Shown here piece after piece: positions 24,856 to 33,939 of a DNA stretch of 64,000 nt. The first letter of the stretch is position 1, and the number at the start of each line of letters is the position of its first letter. The stretch is from an uncultured Christensenellaceae bacterium (lineage in GTDB: Bacteria; Bacillota; Clostridia; Christensenellales; Borkfalkiaceae). The DNA lies in assembly GCA_910586985.1 (NCBI GenBank), contig CAJUKK010000001.1, forward strand, positions 310,001 to 374,000. The letters run 5' to 3'. A program made the position numbers and the translations under genes. Under the pieces are notes generated by a model. That model searched no databases and had not been told where the DNA came from. It was given only the letters and a program-made list of their open reading frames with translations.

Positions 24856-26664
24856 ATGAGTATAGAGAAACAGACCGAAACAAAGACTACAAAAAAAACG
24901 ACGACGGCAGAAAAGCGTCCTTTGGTCAAACGCCAACCTGTACAGATTGAAAACAAACCGTTGAAAAGGCTTGCCCATTCTCCTGCAAAAACTGCAGTAT
25001 CTGTGGAAAAAGCGGTAGAAGTAAAAACATCTTCGGTTTCCGTAAATAAAGCCGAACCTGAGATAAAAACGGCAAAAACGCCCGTACCCGTTAAGGAGAC
25101 GGCGGTAAAAACGCCTGTGCCCGTTAAAAAAACGGAGCCGGTCGCAAAAAAAGAGGAGCCGTCTAAACAGAAAGTAGAAATCGTTGATGAATCGCCGGTT
25201 GCGCCGGTTAAAGCTGAGAAAGCTGAAATTGTTGTTGAGGCAAGAAAAAAAATTATGTTCGTTGCTTCCGAGGCTGCGCCGTTTATTGCAACGGGCGGTC
25301 TTGCAGAGGTAATCGGTTCACTTTCTAAAGCGCTTGCAAAGAATGATAAATACGATGTGCGGGTGATTGTTCCGCTCTATCAGGATATCAAAAAAGAATA
25401 CCGTAAAGATTTCAAATTTATCGGGAATATTTTTGTGCCGCTGTCATGGCGAAATCAATATTGCGGAATATTCGAATACGTGCGCGACAACGTAACGTTT
25501 TATTTTGTCGATAACGAATATTATTTCAAACGTCCCGGTTGTTACGGTTACTACGACGACGGAGAGCGTTTTGCGTTCTTTTCACGTAGTGTTATGGAAA
25601 TTTTGTCTTTCCTGAATTTCTATCCCGATATTTTACATTGCCACGATTGGCAGGCGGCGCTTGCGGCGCTGTATTTAAAGACGATCTATTGTTATCGTCC
25701 CGAATATCAGTTTATCCGTGCGATCTTTACGATTCATAACATCGAGTATCAGGGAAAGTATTCCCTTGATATTTTGGAAGATCTCTTCGGAATTTCCTAT
25801 CAATATAAAAATCTTGTCGAGTTTGACCGTTGTATTAACCTGATGAAGGGGGCGATCGAGTGTTGTGAACGGTTTTCGACTGTTTCTCCGACATATGCCG
25901 GAGAAATCAAGAATCCGTATTTCTCACACGGGCTTGACGGGATTATACGGAGAAACGAGTTTAAGCTTTGCGGTATTTTAAACGGAATCGATCCCGATTA
26001 TTACAATCCGGAGACAGACAAATCCTTATTTGCAAATTACAGCGCGGAACATCCCGAAAATAAAGCGAAGTGTAAAGAGGAGTTGCAGCGCATGCTCAAT
26101 CTTCCCGTAAAACCGAGGACGCCTATCATTGCGATGATCACAAGGCTCGTTTCGCATAAGGGACTTGATCTTGTAAAAGAGGTCATAGAACAGGCGCTGC
26201 GTGGCGACGTACAGTTTGTTTTGCTGGGAACGGGCGATTCCATGTACGAAAACTATTTTTCCGATCTTGCACGGAGATACGTCGGAAAAGTCGTATCGAT
26301 TATTTCGTTCAATGCGGATTTGTCCCGTAAGATTTATTCTGGTGCTGATATCTTCCTCATGCCGAGTAAGAGCGAGCCTTGCGGACTTTCTCAGATGATT
26401 GCTTCCCGTTACGGTTCGGTCGCGCTCGTACGTGAAACAGGAGGATTGCGCGATAGCATCACGCCTTACGGCGCGGGCGGCAACGGGTTTACATTCCGAG
26501 ATTATAACGCGTATGATATGCTCTATGTATTGGGCGAGGCGCTTAACGTTTATCAGGACGAGAAGGCATGGTCTGAGCTTGTTAAAAAAGCAATGACAAC
26601 CGATTTTACATGGGCGAAGTCAGCCGTTGCTTATGAGGGACTTTACGCAAGCATTTTAAGTTAA
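24856..26664 (+). CDS. glgA: Glycogen synthase (GT5) with long Lys/Pro/Glu-rich N-terminal extension
   Basis: A 602-residue protein. The GT5 starch/glycogen synthase domain starts only at about residue 132 (KIMFVASEAAPFIATGGLAEV, with the ADP-glucose-binding TGGLAEV motif). It includes HCHDWQAAL, the IHNIEYQG block and the SKSEPCGLSQM nucleotide-binding motif. Residues 1-130 are low-complexity, rich in Lys, Val, Pro, Thr and Glu, with an internal repeat of KTPVPVK (twice, about 75-93). Ordinary bacterial GlgA is about 480 residues and lacks this. The extension could bind a partner, the glycogen particle or the membrane. ATG with GGGGAAAG upstream. Confidence 0.95.
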   Translation: MSIEKQTETKTTKKTTTAEKRPLVKRQPVQIENKPLKRLAHSPAKTAVSVEKAVEVKTSSVSVNKAEPEIKTAKTPVPVKETAVKTPVPVKKTEPVAKKEEPSKQKVEIVDESPVAPVKAEKAEIVVEARKKIMFVASEAAPFIATGGLAEVIGSLSKALAKNDKYDVRVIVPLYQDIKKEYRKDFKFIGNIFVPLSWRNQYCGIFEYVRDNVTFYFVDNEYYFKRPGCYGYYDDGERFAFFSRSVMEILSFLNFYPDILHCHDWQAALAALYLKTIYCYRPEYQFIRAIFTIHNIEYQGKYSLDILEDLFGISYQYKNLVEFDRCINLMKGAIECCERFSTVSPTYAGEIKNPYFSHGLDGIIRRNEFKLCGILNGIDPDYYNPETDKSLFANYSAEHPENKAKCKEELQRMLNLPVKPRTPIIAMITRLVSHKGLDLVKEVIEQALRGDVQFVLLGTGDSMYENYFSDLARRYVGKVVSIISFNADLSRKIYSGADIFLMPSKSEPCGLSQMIASRYGSVALVRETGGLRDSITPYGAGGNGFTFRDYNAYDMLYVLGEALNVYQDEKAWSELVKKAMTTDFTWAKSAVAYEGLYASILS

Positions 26665-26692
26665 ATAACAACGTTTTTGGAGCAAAAGCAGA

Positions 26693-29119
26693 ATGGAGAA
26701 ATTAACGGAACAAATTGTCAAGCAGATGATCGACGGGAAATTGACGCGCTATTTTGGCGTGACGCCCGTCGAGGCATCGCGGGAGCAAATTTATAAAGCG
26801 GTCGTAATGAGCATTAAAGATTTGATGCTTGAAAAGAGACAGCAATTCCATATTAAGACAAAAGCGGCGCGCGCGAAACGCGTATATTATCTCTGTATGG
26901 AATTTTTGATGGGCAGATCGCTAAAAAACAGCGTCTATAATCTGGGTATCAAAAATGCGGTCGAAGCGGCGGTTAAACATTATAAAATTACCTTAGATGA
27001 TTTGTATGAGCAGGAACCGGATGCGGGTCTTGGAAACGGAGGACTCGGGCGGCTTGCCGCTTGCTTTCTTGACGGACTTGCCACGCAGAATTATCCTGCA
27101 ATGGGTTTTTCCATTTGCTATCAATACGGACTGTTTAAACAAAAGATAGTTGACGGGTGGCAGATCGAACTTCCCGACGTATGGTTGCCGGGAGGCGAAT
27201 GCTGGTTGACGCAACGTAGCGATAAGCAGTTTATCGTGCGTTTTGACGGAGAGCTTGAAGAAAAGTGGACGGATCACGGTATGGAGACCGTCTATAAAAA
27301 TGCCAAGGAAGTAGAGGCGATCGCGTATGATATGATGGTATCGGGCGCGGATTCCAAAGCAGTGAGCGTACTTCGTTTATGGCGTTCGCGTTCTGTTCAG
27401 AAATTTGACATGCAACTTTTTTCGCAGGGGAATTACGATGCCGTTATGCGGGAAGATAATGAGGCGGAGTTAATTTCCAAAGTGCTTTATCCGTCCGATA
27501 ACCATTATGAGGGGAAATCTCTTCGGTTAAAGCAGCAATATTTCCTTGTATCAGCGTCGCTCCAATGCATCGTAAGCGATCATAAACGCCGTTACGGTTC
27601 GTTATCGCTCTTACCGCAGATGGCGGCAATTCATATCAACGATACGCATCCAGCGCTTGCAGTTCCGGAATTGATGAGAATTCTTGTCGACGATAATTAT
27701 TTTGATTGGGATACGGCATGGAATATCACGACGGCAACGTGCGCATATACCAATCATACGGTTCTTGCCGAGGCGCTCGAAACGTGGCCCGAGGAATTGA
27801 TCTGCCGTCGTTTACCGCGAATTTACGGCATTCTGAAGGAGATTAACCGTCGTTTCTGTGAAGACCTTTGGAACAGATTCCCTGGGGAATGGGACAAGAT
27901 ATCTCGTATGGCAATCATGGCGCACGGCACGGTGCGTATGGCAAATCTCAGTGTAATGGGAAGTCATAGCGTGAACGGCGTTTCTGCATTGCACAGCGAT
28001 ATCATTAAAGGGAGCATTTTCAGAGATTTTTACGACTATTCGCCTGAAAAATTTACAAATGTCACGAACGGTATTGCACATCGCCGTTGGTTGAATCAGT
28101 CCAATCCCGAACTTTGCGCATTGCTTGACGAATGTATCGGCACGGGCTATGGGAAGGACGCTTCCAGACTTGCAGAATTTAAGAAATTTGAGAATGACGC
28201 AAGCGTATTAAAACGTTTGGAAGAAATCAAAAAACAAAAGAAGATTCAATTTGCCGATTATGCCAAAAAACAGCAGGGGATTATAATCGATCCTGAAACG
28301 TTGTTTGACGTGCAGGCAAAACGGATGCACGAATATAAGCGTCAGCTTTTAAATGTATTGCATATTATTGCAGATTACAATGCTTTGCGTGAAAATCCCG
28401 ATGCAGATATATTGCCTAAAACTTACATTTTTGGAGCAAAAGCAGCCGCTGGCTACGAAATGGCGAAACAGATCATGAAACTTATCTGTTTCCTGTCCGA
28501 AGATATTAAAAAGAACCCGAAGATCAACGAAAAACTCAACGTTGTCTATATGGAAAACTACAATGTTACCATGAGCGAAAAACTGATGCCCGCATCGGAG
28601 ATATCCGAGCAGATTTCGCTTGCAGGCAAAGAGGCGAGCGGAACGGGCAATATGAAGTTTATGATCAACGGCGCATTGACGATCGGGACGCTTGACGGTG
28701 CAAACGTAGAAATGTCTGAGCAAGCAGGAATTGACAATCTCTTTATTTTTGGTTTAAAAGCGCAAGAAGTGGACGAAATTTGGAGCAACGGATATAACTC
28801 AAGCTCGTATTATAATCAGAACTACGCGATGCGTAAGGTAATCGAATCGCTGATTGTTGGATTTAACGGTACGTCTTTTGCCGATATTGCAAACTATTTG
28901 TTGCGCAGGCATCCTGTTGCCGATCCGTATATGTGTCTTGCAGATTACGAGTCGTATGTTCAGACGCAAAATGCCATGAGTGAACTATATCGAAACGATA
29001 AAACCGAGTGGAACAGAAAATCGCTCAGGAACATTGCCGCAGCCGGTTACTTTGCCGCAGACAGAAGTATACGCGAATACGCGGATAGAATTTGGAATTT
29101 GAAAAGAATAGAAAAATAG
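26693..29119 (+). CDS. glgP: Glycogen/maltodextrin phosphorylase
   Basis: An 808-residue GT35 phosphorylase that releases glucose-1-phosphate from alpha-1,4-glucan ends. Landmarks: EPDAGLGNGGLGRLAACFLD near 104-123, the HINDTHPALAVPELMR region near 312, KRMHEYKRQLLN near 542, and the PLP-lysine region EASGTGNMKFMINGALT near 645 (PLP lysine within GNMKF). The family allosteric sites of animal enzymes are not apparent. It lies 28 bases after glgA and 14 bases before a GH13 gene, linking glycogen synthesis and breakdown on one transcript. Confidence 0.97.
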   Translation: MEKLTEQIVKQMIDGKLTRYFGVTPVEASREQIYKAVVMSIKDLMLEKRQQFHIKTKAARAKRVYYLCMEFLMGRSLKNSVYNLGIKNAVEAAVKHYKITLDDLYEQEPDAGLGNGGLGRLAACFLDGLATQNYPAMGFSICYQYGLFKQKIVDGWQIELPDVWLPGGECWLTQRSDKQFIVRFDGELEEKWTDHGMETVYKNAKEVEAIAYDMMVSGADSKAVSVLRLWRSRSVQKFDMQLFSQGNYDAVMREDNEAELISKVLYPSDNHYEGKSLRLKQQYFLVSASLQCIVSDHKRRYGSLSLLPQMAAIHINDTHPALAVPELMRILVDDNYFDWDTAWNITTATCAYTNHTVLAEALETWPEELICRRLPRIYGILKEINRRFCEDLWNRFPGEWDKISRMAIMAHGTVRMANLSVMGSHSVNGVSALHSDIIKGSIFRDFYDYSPEKFTNVTNGIAHRRWLNQSNPELCALLDECIGTGYGKDASRLAEFKKFENDASVLKRLEEIKKQKKIQFADYAKKQQGIIIDPETLFDVQAKRMHEYKRQLLNVLHIIADYNALRENPDADILPKTYIFGAKAAAGYEMAKQIMKLICFLSEDIKKNPKINEKLNVVYMENYNVTMSEKLMPASEISEQISLAGKEASGTGNMKFMINGALTIGTLDGANVEMSEQAGIDNLFIFGLKAQEVDEIWSNGYNSSSYYNQNYAMRKVIESLIVGFNGTSFADIANYLLRRHPVADPYMCLADYESYVQTQNAMSELYRNDKTEWNRKSLRNIAAAGYFAADRSIREYADRIWNLKRIEK

Positions 29120-29133
29120 TTTGAGATAAACGG

Positions 29134-30960
29134 ATGGATTTATATTACTCGCCGCTTGATCCCGAATGTAAAAGTGTTATCGGCGCGTTAACGGTATCAA
29201 GCAAATTGATATTAAACATATATAAAAAGAACAGCGGAGAGGAAAACGTCTCCGCCGCTCTTTGTTCATTGCTCTTATTTGAAGATGGTAAACAAATAGA
29301 AGAGTTTCCCATGAAGGAGACGTCTTACGGATATACGTTATCCTTAAAAATCAATCAAGTCGGATTGTATTTTTATTGTTTTCGTCTCGGTATGGAATAT
29401 TTATCCTGCGGTCAAATGCGCACGGGTATTCTATTAAAACAACCTCGTTTTTGGCAGCTTACTGTTTGCGAGCAAGGTTTTCAAACGCCTGATTGGTTTA
29501 AAGGCGGAATCATGTATCAGATATTTCCCGACAGATTTTTTAAATCGGGACATATTGACGTAGCGGATCATAAAATTTTACGTAGCGACTGGGGCGGTCA
29601 GCCGAATTTTCGGCCAAACGAATTTGGGAAAGTCTTAAATAACGATTTTTTCGGGGGCAATTTTAAAGGGATTTGCGAAAAGTTAGATTATATTAAGCAA
29701 TTCGGTGTAAACACAATTTATTTTAATCCGATATTTGAGGCTTATTCTAATCACCGTTACGATACTGGCGATTATATGAAAATTGACCCGTTGCTTGGCA
29801 CTGTTGAAGATTTTGACAAGCTGATTGAAGAAGGTAAAAATCGTGGGATACGCATTGTTTTAGACGGCGTATTTAATCACACGGGCGATGACAGCCGATA
29901 TTTTAATAAATACGGTCGTTATGATAACAGCGGCGCATATCAGTCTAAAGATTCGCCTTATAGCGATTGGTTTCATTTCCGTTCTTTTCCCGATTCATAT
30001 GACAGTTGGTGGGGAATTGAAACATTGCCCGCCGTAAACGAACGTTCGGAATCTTATCAGAATTTTGTTTTCGGAGAAAACGGCGTACTAAAAACTTGGC
30101 TCAGACACGGGATCGGCGGATATCGATTGGACGTTGCCGACGAGCTACCTGATTTTTTCTTACAAAAACTTCGTACGGCAGTTAAAGATGAAAACAAAGA
30201 TGCGTTAATTATCGGCGAGGTTTGGGAAGATGCCTCGAATAAAATCGCTTATAGTGAACGTAGACGGTATTTGCAGGGAAATCAGCTTGACAGCGTTATG
30301 AATTATCCCTTAAAAGATGCAATCATCAATTTTGTTTTGACAGGACGTACCGCACAACTTCGTGAGACAATTGCAATGCTGATCGATAATTACCCGAAAA
30401 TCGTGCTTGACAGTCTCATGAACATTTTGGGCACGCATGATACTCCGCGTATTCTTACTGTTCTTTCTAAACGTTACTGTACGAATAAGGAAGAAATGGC
30501 GCGTTTGGTCTTATCACGTGAAGAGCGTGAGATTGCAAAACAACGTTTAAAATATGCAGTATTATTGCAATATACGCTCCCCGGTGTACCGTGCATATAC
30601 TACGGTGATGAAATCGGTATGGAAGGATATTCTGATCCATTTTGCCGCGGTTGTTTTACTTGGAATTTTATTGACGAAGACCTGAGCGCATATTATCGAA
30701 AACTCGGTGAAATTAGAGAAAAGCAGTTGAAATCAATTTTCACAGAAGGCGTTTATCGCGAAATATTTGCTGATGATGCTTGTTTGATTTTCGAAAGAAA
30801 ATCCGATGCAGGAGTAGTTTATGTTTACGTTAATCCGTCTTCTAATTTATATAATATTGAGTTTGAAGGTAAGTTCCGTGAATGTTTGACCGATGAAATC
30901 GTTGAAAATAAATTTATCTGCAAAGCATACAGTTGCGGAATTTTAGTACGTGCTTCATAA
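29134..30960 (+). CDS. GH13 alpha-glucosidase / neopullulanase-like enzyme (cytoplasmic)
   Basis: A 608-residue glycoside hydrolase. An N-terminal beta domain (about 1-115) is followed by the TIM barrel. The four conserved GH13 regions are DGVFNH (244-249), GYRLDVADE (329-337; nucleophile Asp333), IIGEVWED (359-366; acid Glu362) and GTHDTPR (433-439; Asp436). There is no signal peptide, so it acts inside the cell on maltodextrins, cyclodextrins or debranched glycogen chains. The exact specificity (neopullulanase, cyclomaltodextrinase, maltogenic amylase) cannot be read from sequence alone. It closes the glg cluster. Confidence 0.9.
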   Translation: MDLYYSPLDPECKSVIGALTVSSKLILNIYKKNSGEENVSAALCSLLLFEDGKQIEEFPMKETSYGYTLSLKINQVGLYFYCFRLGMEYLSCGQMRTGILLKQPRFWQLTVCEQGFQTPDWFKGGIMYQIFPDRFFKSGHIDVADHKILRSDWGGQPNFRPNEFGKVLNNDFFGGNFKGICEKLDYIKQFGVNTIYFNPIFEAYSNHRYDTGDYMKIDPLLGTVEDFDKLIEEGKNRGIRIVLDGVFNHTGDDSRYFNKYGRYDNSGAYQSKDSPYSDWFHFRSFPDSYDSWWGIETLPAVNERSESYQNFVFGENGVLKTWLRHGIGGYRLDVADELPDFFLQKLRTAVKDENKDALIIGEVWEDASNKIAYSERRRYLQGNQLDSVMNYPLKDAIINFVLTGRTAQLRETIAMLIDNYPKIVLDSLMNILGTHDTPRILTVLSKRYCTNKEEMARLVLSREEREIAKQRLKYAVLLQYTLPGVPCIYYGDEIGMEGYSDPFCRGCFTWNFIDEDLSAYYRKLGEIREKQLKSIFTEGVYREIFADDACLIFERKSDAGVVYVYVNPSSNLYNIEFEGKFRECLTDEIVENKFICKAYSCGILVRAS

Positions 30961-31305
30961 AACCTATGTCTGACATAATATGTTTATTTGTTTAGTTTTA
31001 AAGTGAAAATCACGATTAACGGTTGTACGCTAGATTTATCATTAAAAGATAATACTGTGTTTATAGCAATGTTTATGCAATAAAGTTTCTACCGACAAAG
31101 AAAAGTTTAGTTCGAAGTTTGGTTAATTTGGACAAAACCGATATTTTTCATATTAAGCCCATTTCAGTCATATTTTAGCCATAACTATTCTTAAAATTAG
31201 TGTTTTGCGAATAGTTTCCTATGTCGCCTACCATTGCTGAAATTTTCCGCAATGGTTTTTTCTAAATTTTTTGTCCCATAACATCCCTTTTAATTATTCG
31301 TAAAA
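30961..31305. other. AT-rich intergenic region with one terminator
   Basis: A stretch of about 345 bases without a convincing gene. It is AT-rich and contains a terminator hairpin at 31230-31262, about 270 bases after the GH13 stop. A 26-codon frame starting at GTG 31003 has no good ribosome site and is not called. No repeats, att-like sites or known RNA motifs were recognised. Confidence 0.6.
31230..31262 (+). terminator. Rho-independent terminator in the GH13-recombinase gap
   Basis: ACCATTGC (31230-31237) pairs with GCAATGGT (31249-31256), followed by six T. It may end the long glgA-glgP-GH13 transcript with a 3' untranslated region of about 270 bases. Confidence 0.75.
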
Positions 31306-31334
31306 TTGACAATTCCGCTGGCTTCTGTTATAAT
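31306..31334 (+). promoter_or_regulatory. Consensus promoter placing the start site at the recombinase ATG
   Basis: TTGACA at 31306-31311, TATAAT at 31329-31334, spacer 17, with TGT before the -10. The -10 ends only 6 bases before the ATG at 31341. The expected start (6-7 bases downstream) therefore falls on or next to the A of ATG, implying a leaderless mRNA. Confidence 0.8.
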
Positions 31335-31340
31335 ATATCC

Positions 31341-32399
31341 ATGAAATCGAAATCAACTAATTATTATCAGGAGCGCAATTTAAAAAATCTTGATAAAATA
31401 GACGAACTTCTTGACGGACTCCCCTTTTTTTGCGAGGACTTTTTCCGTGGCGTCGAGACTCGGACGAGTACTTTAACGCGATTAAACTATGTGTACGATC
31501 TTCGTATTTTTTTTGATTTCCTTGTTAAAAAAAAGTTTCGTAATAAGTCTATTCAAGATTTAACGTTGGAAGATTTGGAACAAGTGACCGATACAGACGT
31601 TGAAATCTTTTTAAGTTATCTTTCCCACTATCGTTTCGGCGAAAAGCGTTTGTCGTGTGACGAGCGGGCAAAAGCAAGAAAGCTTTCGACGGTTCGTTCC
31701 CTCTTTAAATATTTTTTTAATAAGGGTCTGATCAGCGTTAATAATGTGGCTAAAGTTCCTACGCCGAAACTTCATGACAAAGAAATTATCCGTCTTGAAA
31801 GTAACGAAGTCTCCTCTCTGCTCGATACGGCGGAAATGGGAAACGGACTTTCGCGCCATGCCGAGGGTTATCATGAAAAAACAAAGATTCGCGATACTGC
31901 AATATTGACCCTTTTTCTCGGTACAGGAATTCGTATCTCTGAGTTGGTCGGATTGAATGACGAAAGCATAGACTTTTCTAATAATTCTTTTATTGTAACG
32001 CGCAAGGGAGGAAATCAAGCGATTCTTTATTTTTCAGAAGAAGTTGGAGATGCACTTGGCGCTTATATGGCTCAAAAAGAAGAAGACCCCCGTATTCCGC
32101 AGGCAGAACACGCGCTTTTTTTGTCGCTGCAATATAAAAGGATTACCGTCCGCGCTGTGGAAAACCTTGTAAAAAAATATGCAAAAATAGTCTCCCCTCT
32201 TAAAAAAATCACTCCGCATAAGTTGCGTTCGACTTACGGTACCGCGCTTTATCGTGAAACGGGAGATATTTATATCGTTGCCGACGTTTTAGGGCATAAA
32301 GACGTAAATACGACCCGAAAACACTATGCGGCGATTACAGAGGAACGTCGTAAATCAGTTGCAAGCAAGGTGAAACTTCATCGCGACGACGATATTTAA
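31341..32399 (+). CDS. Tyrosine recombinase (XerC/XerD family)
   Basis: A 352-residue site-specific recombinase. The N-terminal SAM-like DNA-binding domain spans about 25-140. The catalytic domain shows Arg in GTGIRISELVGLN (about 194-206), HKLRSTYGTALY (His/Arg, about 292-303), the second His in LGHKDVNTT (about 316-324) and Tyr in TRKHYA (about 325-330). It is longer than XerC/D (about 300), because of a stretch of charged residues before the catalytic core (EMGNGLSRHAEGYHEKTKIRD region). It could act in chromosome dimer resolution. No flanking att sites, cargo or other mobile-element genes were seen, so an element integrase is less likely. No ribosome site precedes the ATG. hflX follows 8 bases later. 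Confidence 0.88.
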   Translation: MKSKSTNYYQERNLKNLDKIDELLDGLPFFCEDFFRGVETRTSTLTRLNYVYDLRIFFDFLVKKKFRNKSIQDLTLEDLEQVTDTDVEIFLSYLSHYRFGEKRLSCDERAKARKLSTVRSLFKYFFNKGLISVNNVAKVPTPKLHDKEIIRLESNEVSSLLDTAEMGNGLSRHAEGYHEKTKIRDTAILTLFLGTGIRISELVGLNDESIDFSNNSFIVTRKGGNQAILYFSEEVGDALGAYMAQKEEDPRIPQAEHALFLSLQYKRITVRAVENLVKKYAKIVSPLKKITPHKLRSTYGTALYRETGDIYIVADVLGHKDVNTTRKHYAAITEERRKSVASKVKLHRDDDI

Positions 32400-32407
32400 G
32401 GACATAT

Positions 32408-33628
32408 ATGATAGAAAAACAGTCGGAAATCGTTTATATAATCCAACCGATTACAGACAGTCGTTATAAAATTTTGCACGAAGAGGCTGTCGCGCTTATC
32501 GAGAGCGCCGGAGCAAGCTATGCCGGTACAATTTATCAGAACATCCGAGAAATCAATCCCGCAACCTATATCGGCGAAGGTAAATTGGCAGAACTTCGCG
32601 AGCGGTTGTCAGATTTAGACGTAACCGTACTTTTTAACGGAGACCTCTCCCCTTCTCAGACGTTGAATATTTCCGCCGCGTTAGATGGAAAAAAAGTGAT
32701 TGACCGCACAACGTTGATCCTTGATATTTTTGCCATGCGCGCTGAAAGCAGCGAGGGAAAATTACAAGTTGAATTAGCGCAGCTAAAATATCTCTATCCT
32801 CGGTTAAAGGGCAAAGGCGAGGCGCTTTCTCGGCTCGGAGGCGGGATCGGTACGCGCGGCCCGGGTGAAAGTCAGCTTGAAACTGATCGCAGGCATATTC
32901 GGCGGCGCATTCATACGCTTGAACAGCGGCTTCTAGAGACGGAAAAACGCCGTAAGATGCAGAGTGATCGCAGAAAGAAAGATAAAGTAAAAACGATAGC
33001 TCTTGTCGGATATACAAATACCGGAAAATCTACCCTCTTAAATGCGTTGACGGGTGCAAACGTATTTGTAAAAAATGCCTTATTTGCAACGCTTGATCCG
33101 ACTGCGCGCGGATTCGAAATAGACGGTGTCCCTTTTCTGCTTGTCGACACAGTCGGCTTTTTACAAGATTTACCCCACTCGCTTATTGAGGCGTTTCGTT
33201 CTACGCTTGAGAGTGCGCTTAACTGCGATCTGGCGTTGATCGTGTGCGATGCCGGCGGAGAATATGAAACACAATTAAATACAACGCTTACAACGCTGTC
33301 CGAGATGAATTTTTCGTCCCCCTATCTGATCGTTATGAATAAATGCGACACGTGCGCTGACGTAAGCGCTCTTCCTAAAGATTGTGTATGTATCTCGGCA
33401 AAAAACGGGCAAGGATTTGAACGGCTTAAATCGGAAATCATGAAAAAGTTATCGGAAGAATTTATATATGCAACCTTATTTGTTCCATTTTCCGAGGCAG
33501 GAGAATGGAGCGCGCTACGTCCCTATTATTTTGAGAAATCTGTATCATATTCGGATGATGGCAGTGAAATTTCCGCTGTGATCCCGAAGATATACGCTGA
33601 ATATTTTCGAAAATTTATAAAAAAATAA
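32408..33628 (+). CDS. hflX: Ribosome-associated GTPase HflX
   Basis: A 406-residue GTPase that splits stalled or heat-damaged ribosomes. The N-terminal HflX nucleotide-binding domain (about 1-130, with EINPATYIGEGKLAEL near 54-69) leads to the glycine-rich GGGIGTRGPGESQLETDRR linker. A coiled basic helix and the G domain follow: GYTNTGKSTLLN (G1), DPTARG (G2), VDTVGF (G3) and NKCD (G4). It starts 8 bases after the recombinase gene, so they form an operon ending in a strong bidirectional terminator. Confidence 0.95.
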   Translation: MIEKQSEIVYIIQPITDSRYKILHEEAVALIESAGASYAGTIYQNIREINPATYIGEGKLAELRERLSDLDVTVLFNGDLSPSQTLNISAALDGKKVIDRTTLILDIFAMRAESSEGKLQVELAQLKYLYPRLKGKGEALSRLGGGIGTRGPGESQLETDRRHIRRRIHTLEQRLLETEKRRKMQSDRRKKDKVKTIALVGYTNTGKSTLLNALTGANVFVKNALFATLDPTARGFEIDGVPFLLVDTVGFLQDLPHSLIEAFRSTLESALNCDLALIVCDAGGEYETQLNTTLTTLSEMNFSSPYLIVMNKCDTCADVSALPKDCVCISAKNGQGFERLKSEIMKKLSEEFIYATLFVPFSEAGEWSALRPYYFEKSVSYSDDGSEISAVIPKIYAEYFRKFIKK

Positions 33629-33660
33629 AGGAGCTGTGTAAAAACACAGCTCCTTTATTT
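33624..33660. terminator. Bidirectional terminator between hflX and the Cys-rich gene
   Basis: A near-perfect 16-bp stem centred on GGAGCTGTGT / ACACAGCTCC with an AAAA loop (33640-33643). A and T tracts flank it on both sides, serving both converging genes. Confidence 0.9.
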
Positions 33661-33665
33661 GTCAT

Positions 33666-33848
33666 TTATTCTTTGTATTCTTCCGGATCGAGATAAATTT
33701 TATCAATTTTGATAGACGCAAAATCTTTTATTTCAAGACATTTCCCGCAATTATCGCAAATTTTATTTTCGTCTAGATCACAAATTTCGCATTCCATACA
33801 GTTGTCGCAATCTTTTTCTTCGTCTAAAATACATTTTATGCGTTCCAT
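33666..33848 (-). CDS. Small Cys-rich protein, possible metal-binding, unknown function
   Basis: A 60-residue acidic protein with eight cysteines at 6, 14, 17, 20, 23, 31, 34 and 37. They form a CxxCxxCxxC run and a CxxCxxC run in the middle third, followed by a Cys-free acidic tail ending in DPEEYKE. The spacing resembles zinc-ribbon or iron-sulfur sites but does not match a ferredoxin (no CxxCxxCxxxCP). It has its own SigA-type promoter, an AAGGAG ribosome site and a terminator, so it is a real gene. It is divergent from lexA. I do not recognise a named family. Confidence 0.8.
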   Translation of the reverse strand: MERIKCILDEEKDCDNCMECEICDLDENKICDNCGKCLEIKDFASIKIDKIYLDPEEYKE

Positions 33849-33866
33849 ATAAGACTCCTTTCTTAT

Positions 33867-33895
33867 ATTATACCGTTATAAAGATAAAAAAACAA
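33867..33895 (-). promoter_or_regulatory. Promoter for the Cys-rich gene
   Basis: On the minus strand TTGTTT (plus 33890-33895) and TATAAT (plus 33867-33872), spacer 17, 19 bases before the start codon including an AAGGAG site. Confidence 0.7.
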
Positions 33896-33927
33896 GAGAT
33901 TTTTAACAGAAAGATGACGAAAATATA

Positions 33928-33939
33928 AAACATTTGTTT
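33928..33939. promoter_or_regulatory. Candidate LexA (SOS) box
   Basis: AAACATTTGTTT is a 12-base palindrome one mismatch from the clostridial-type GAACnnnnGTTT box. It overlaps the lexA -35 hexamer by two bases. Autoregulation of lexA is the rule, but the match is imperfect. Confidence 0.4.

Noticed and set aside
31003..31083. 26-codon frame starting at GTG in the GH13-recombinase gap
   Set aside because: No good ribosome site, no promoter placed for it and no recognisable motif; open by chance in AT-rich DNA.
31341..32399. Tyrosine recombinase as integrase of a mobile element
   Set aside because: No att-like direct repeats, tRNA target, excisionase or cargo genes nearby; housekeeping genes lie on both sides and hflX is in the same operon.
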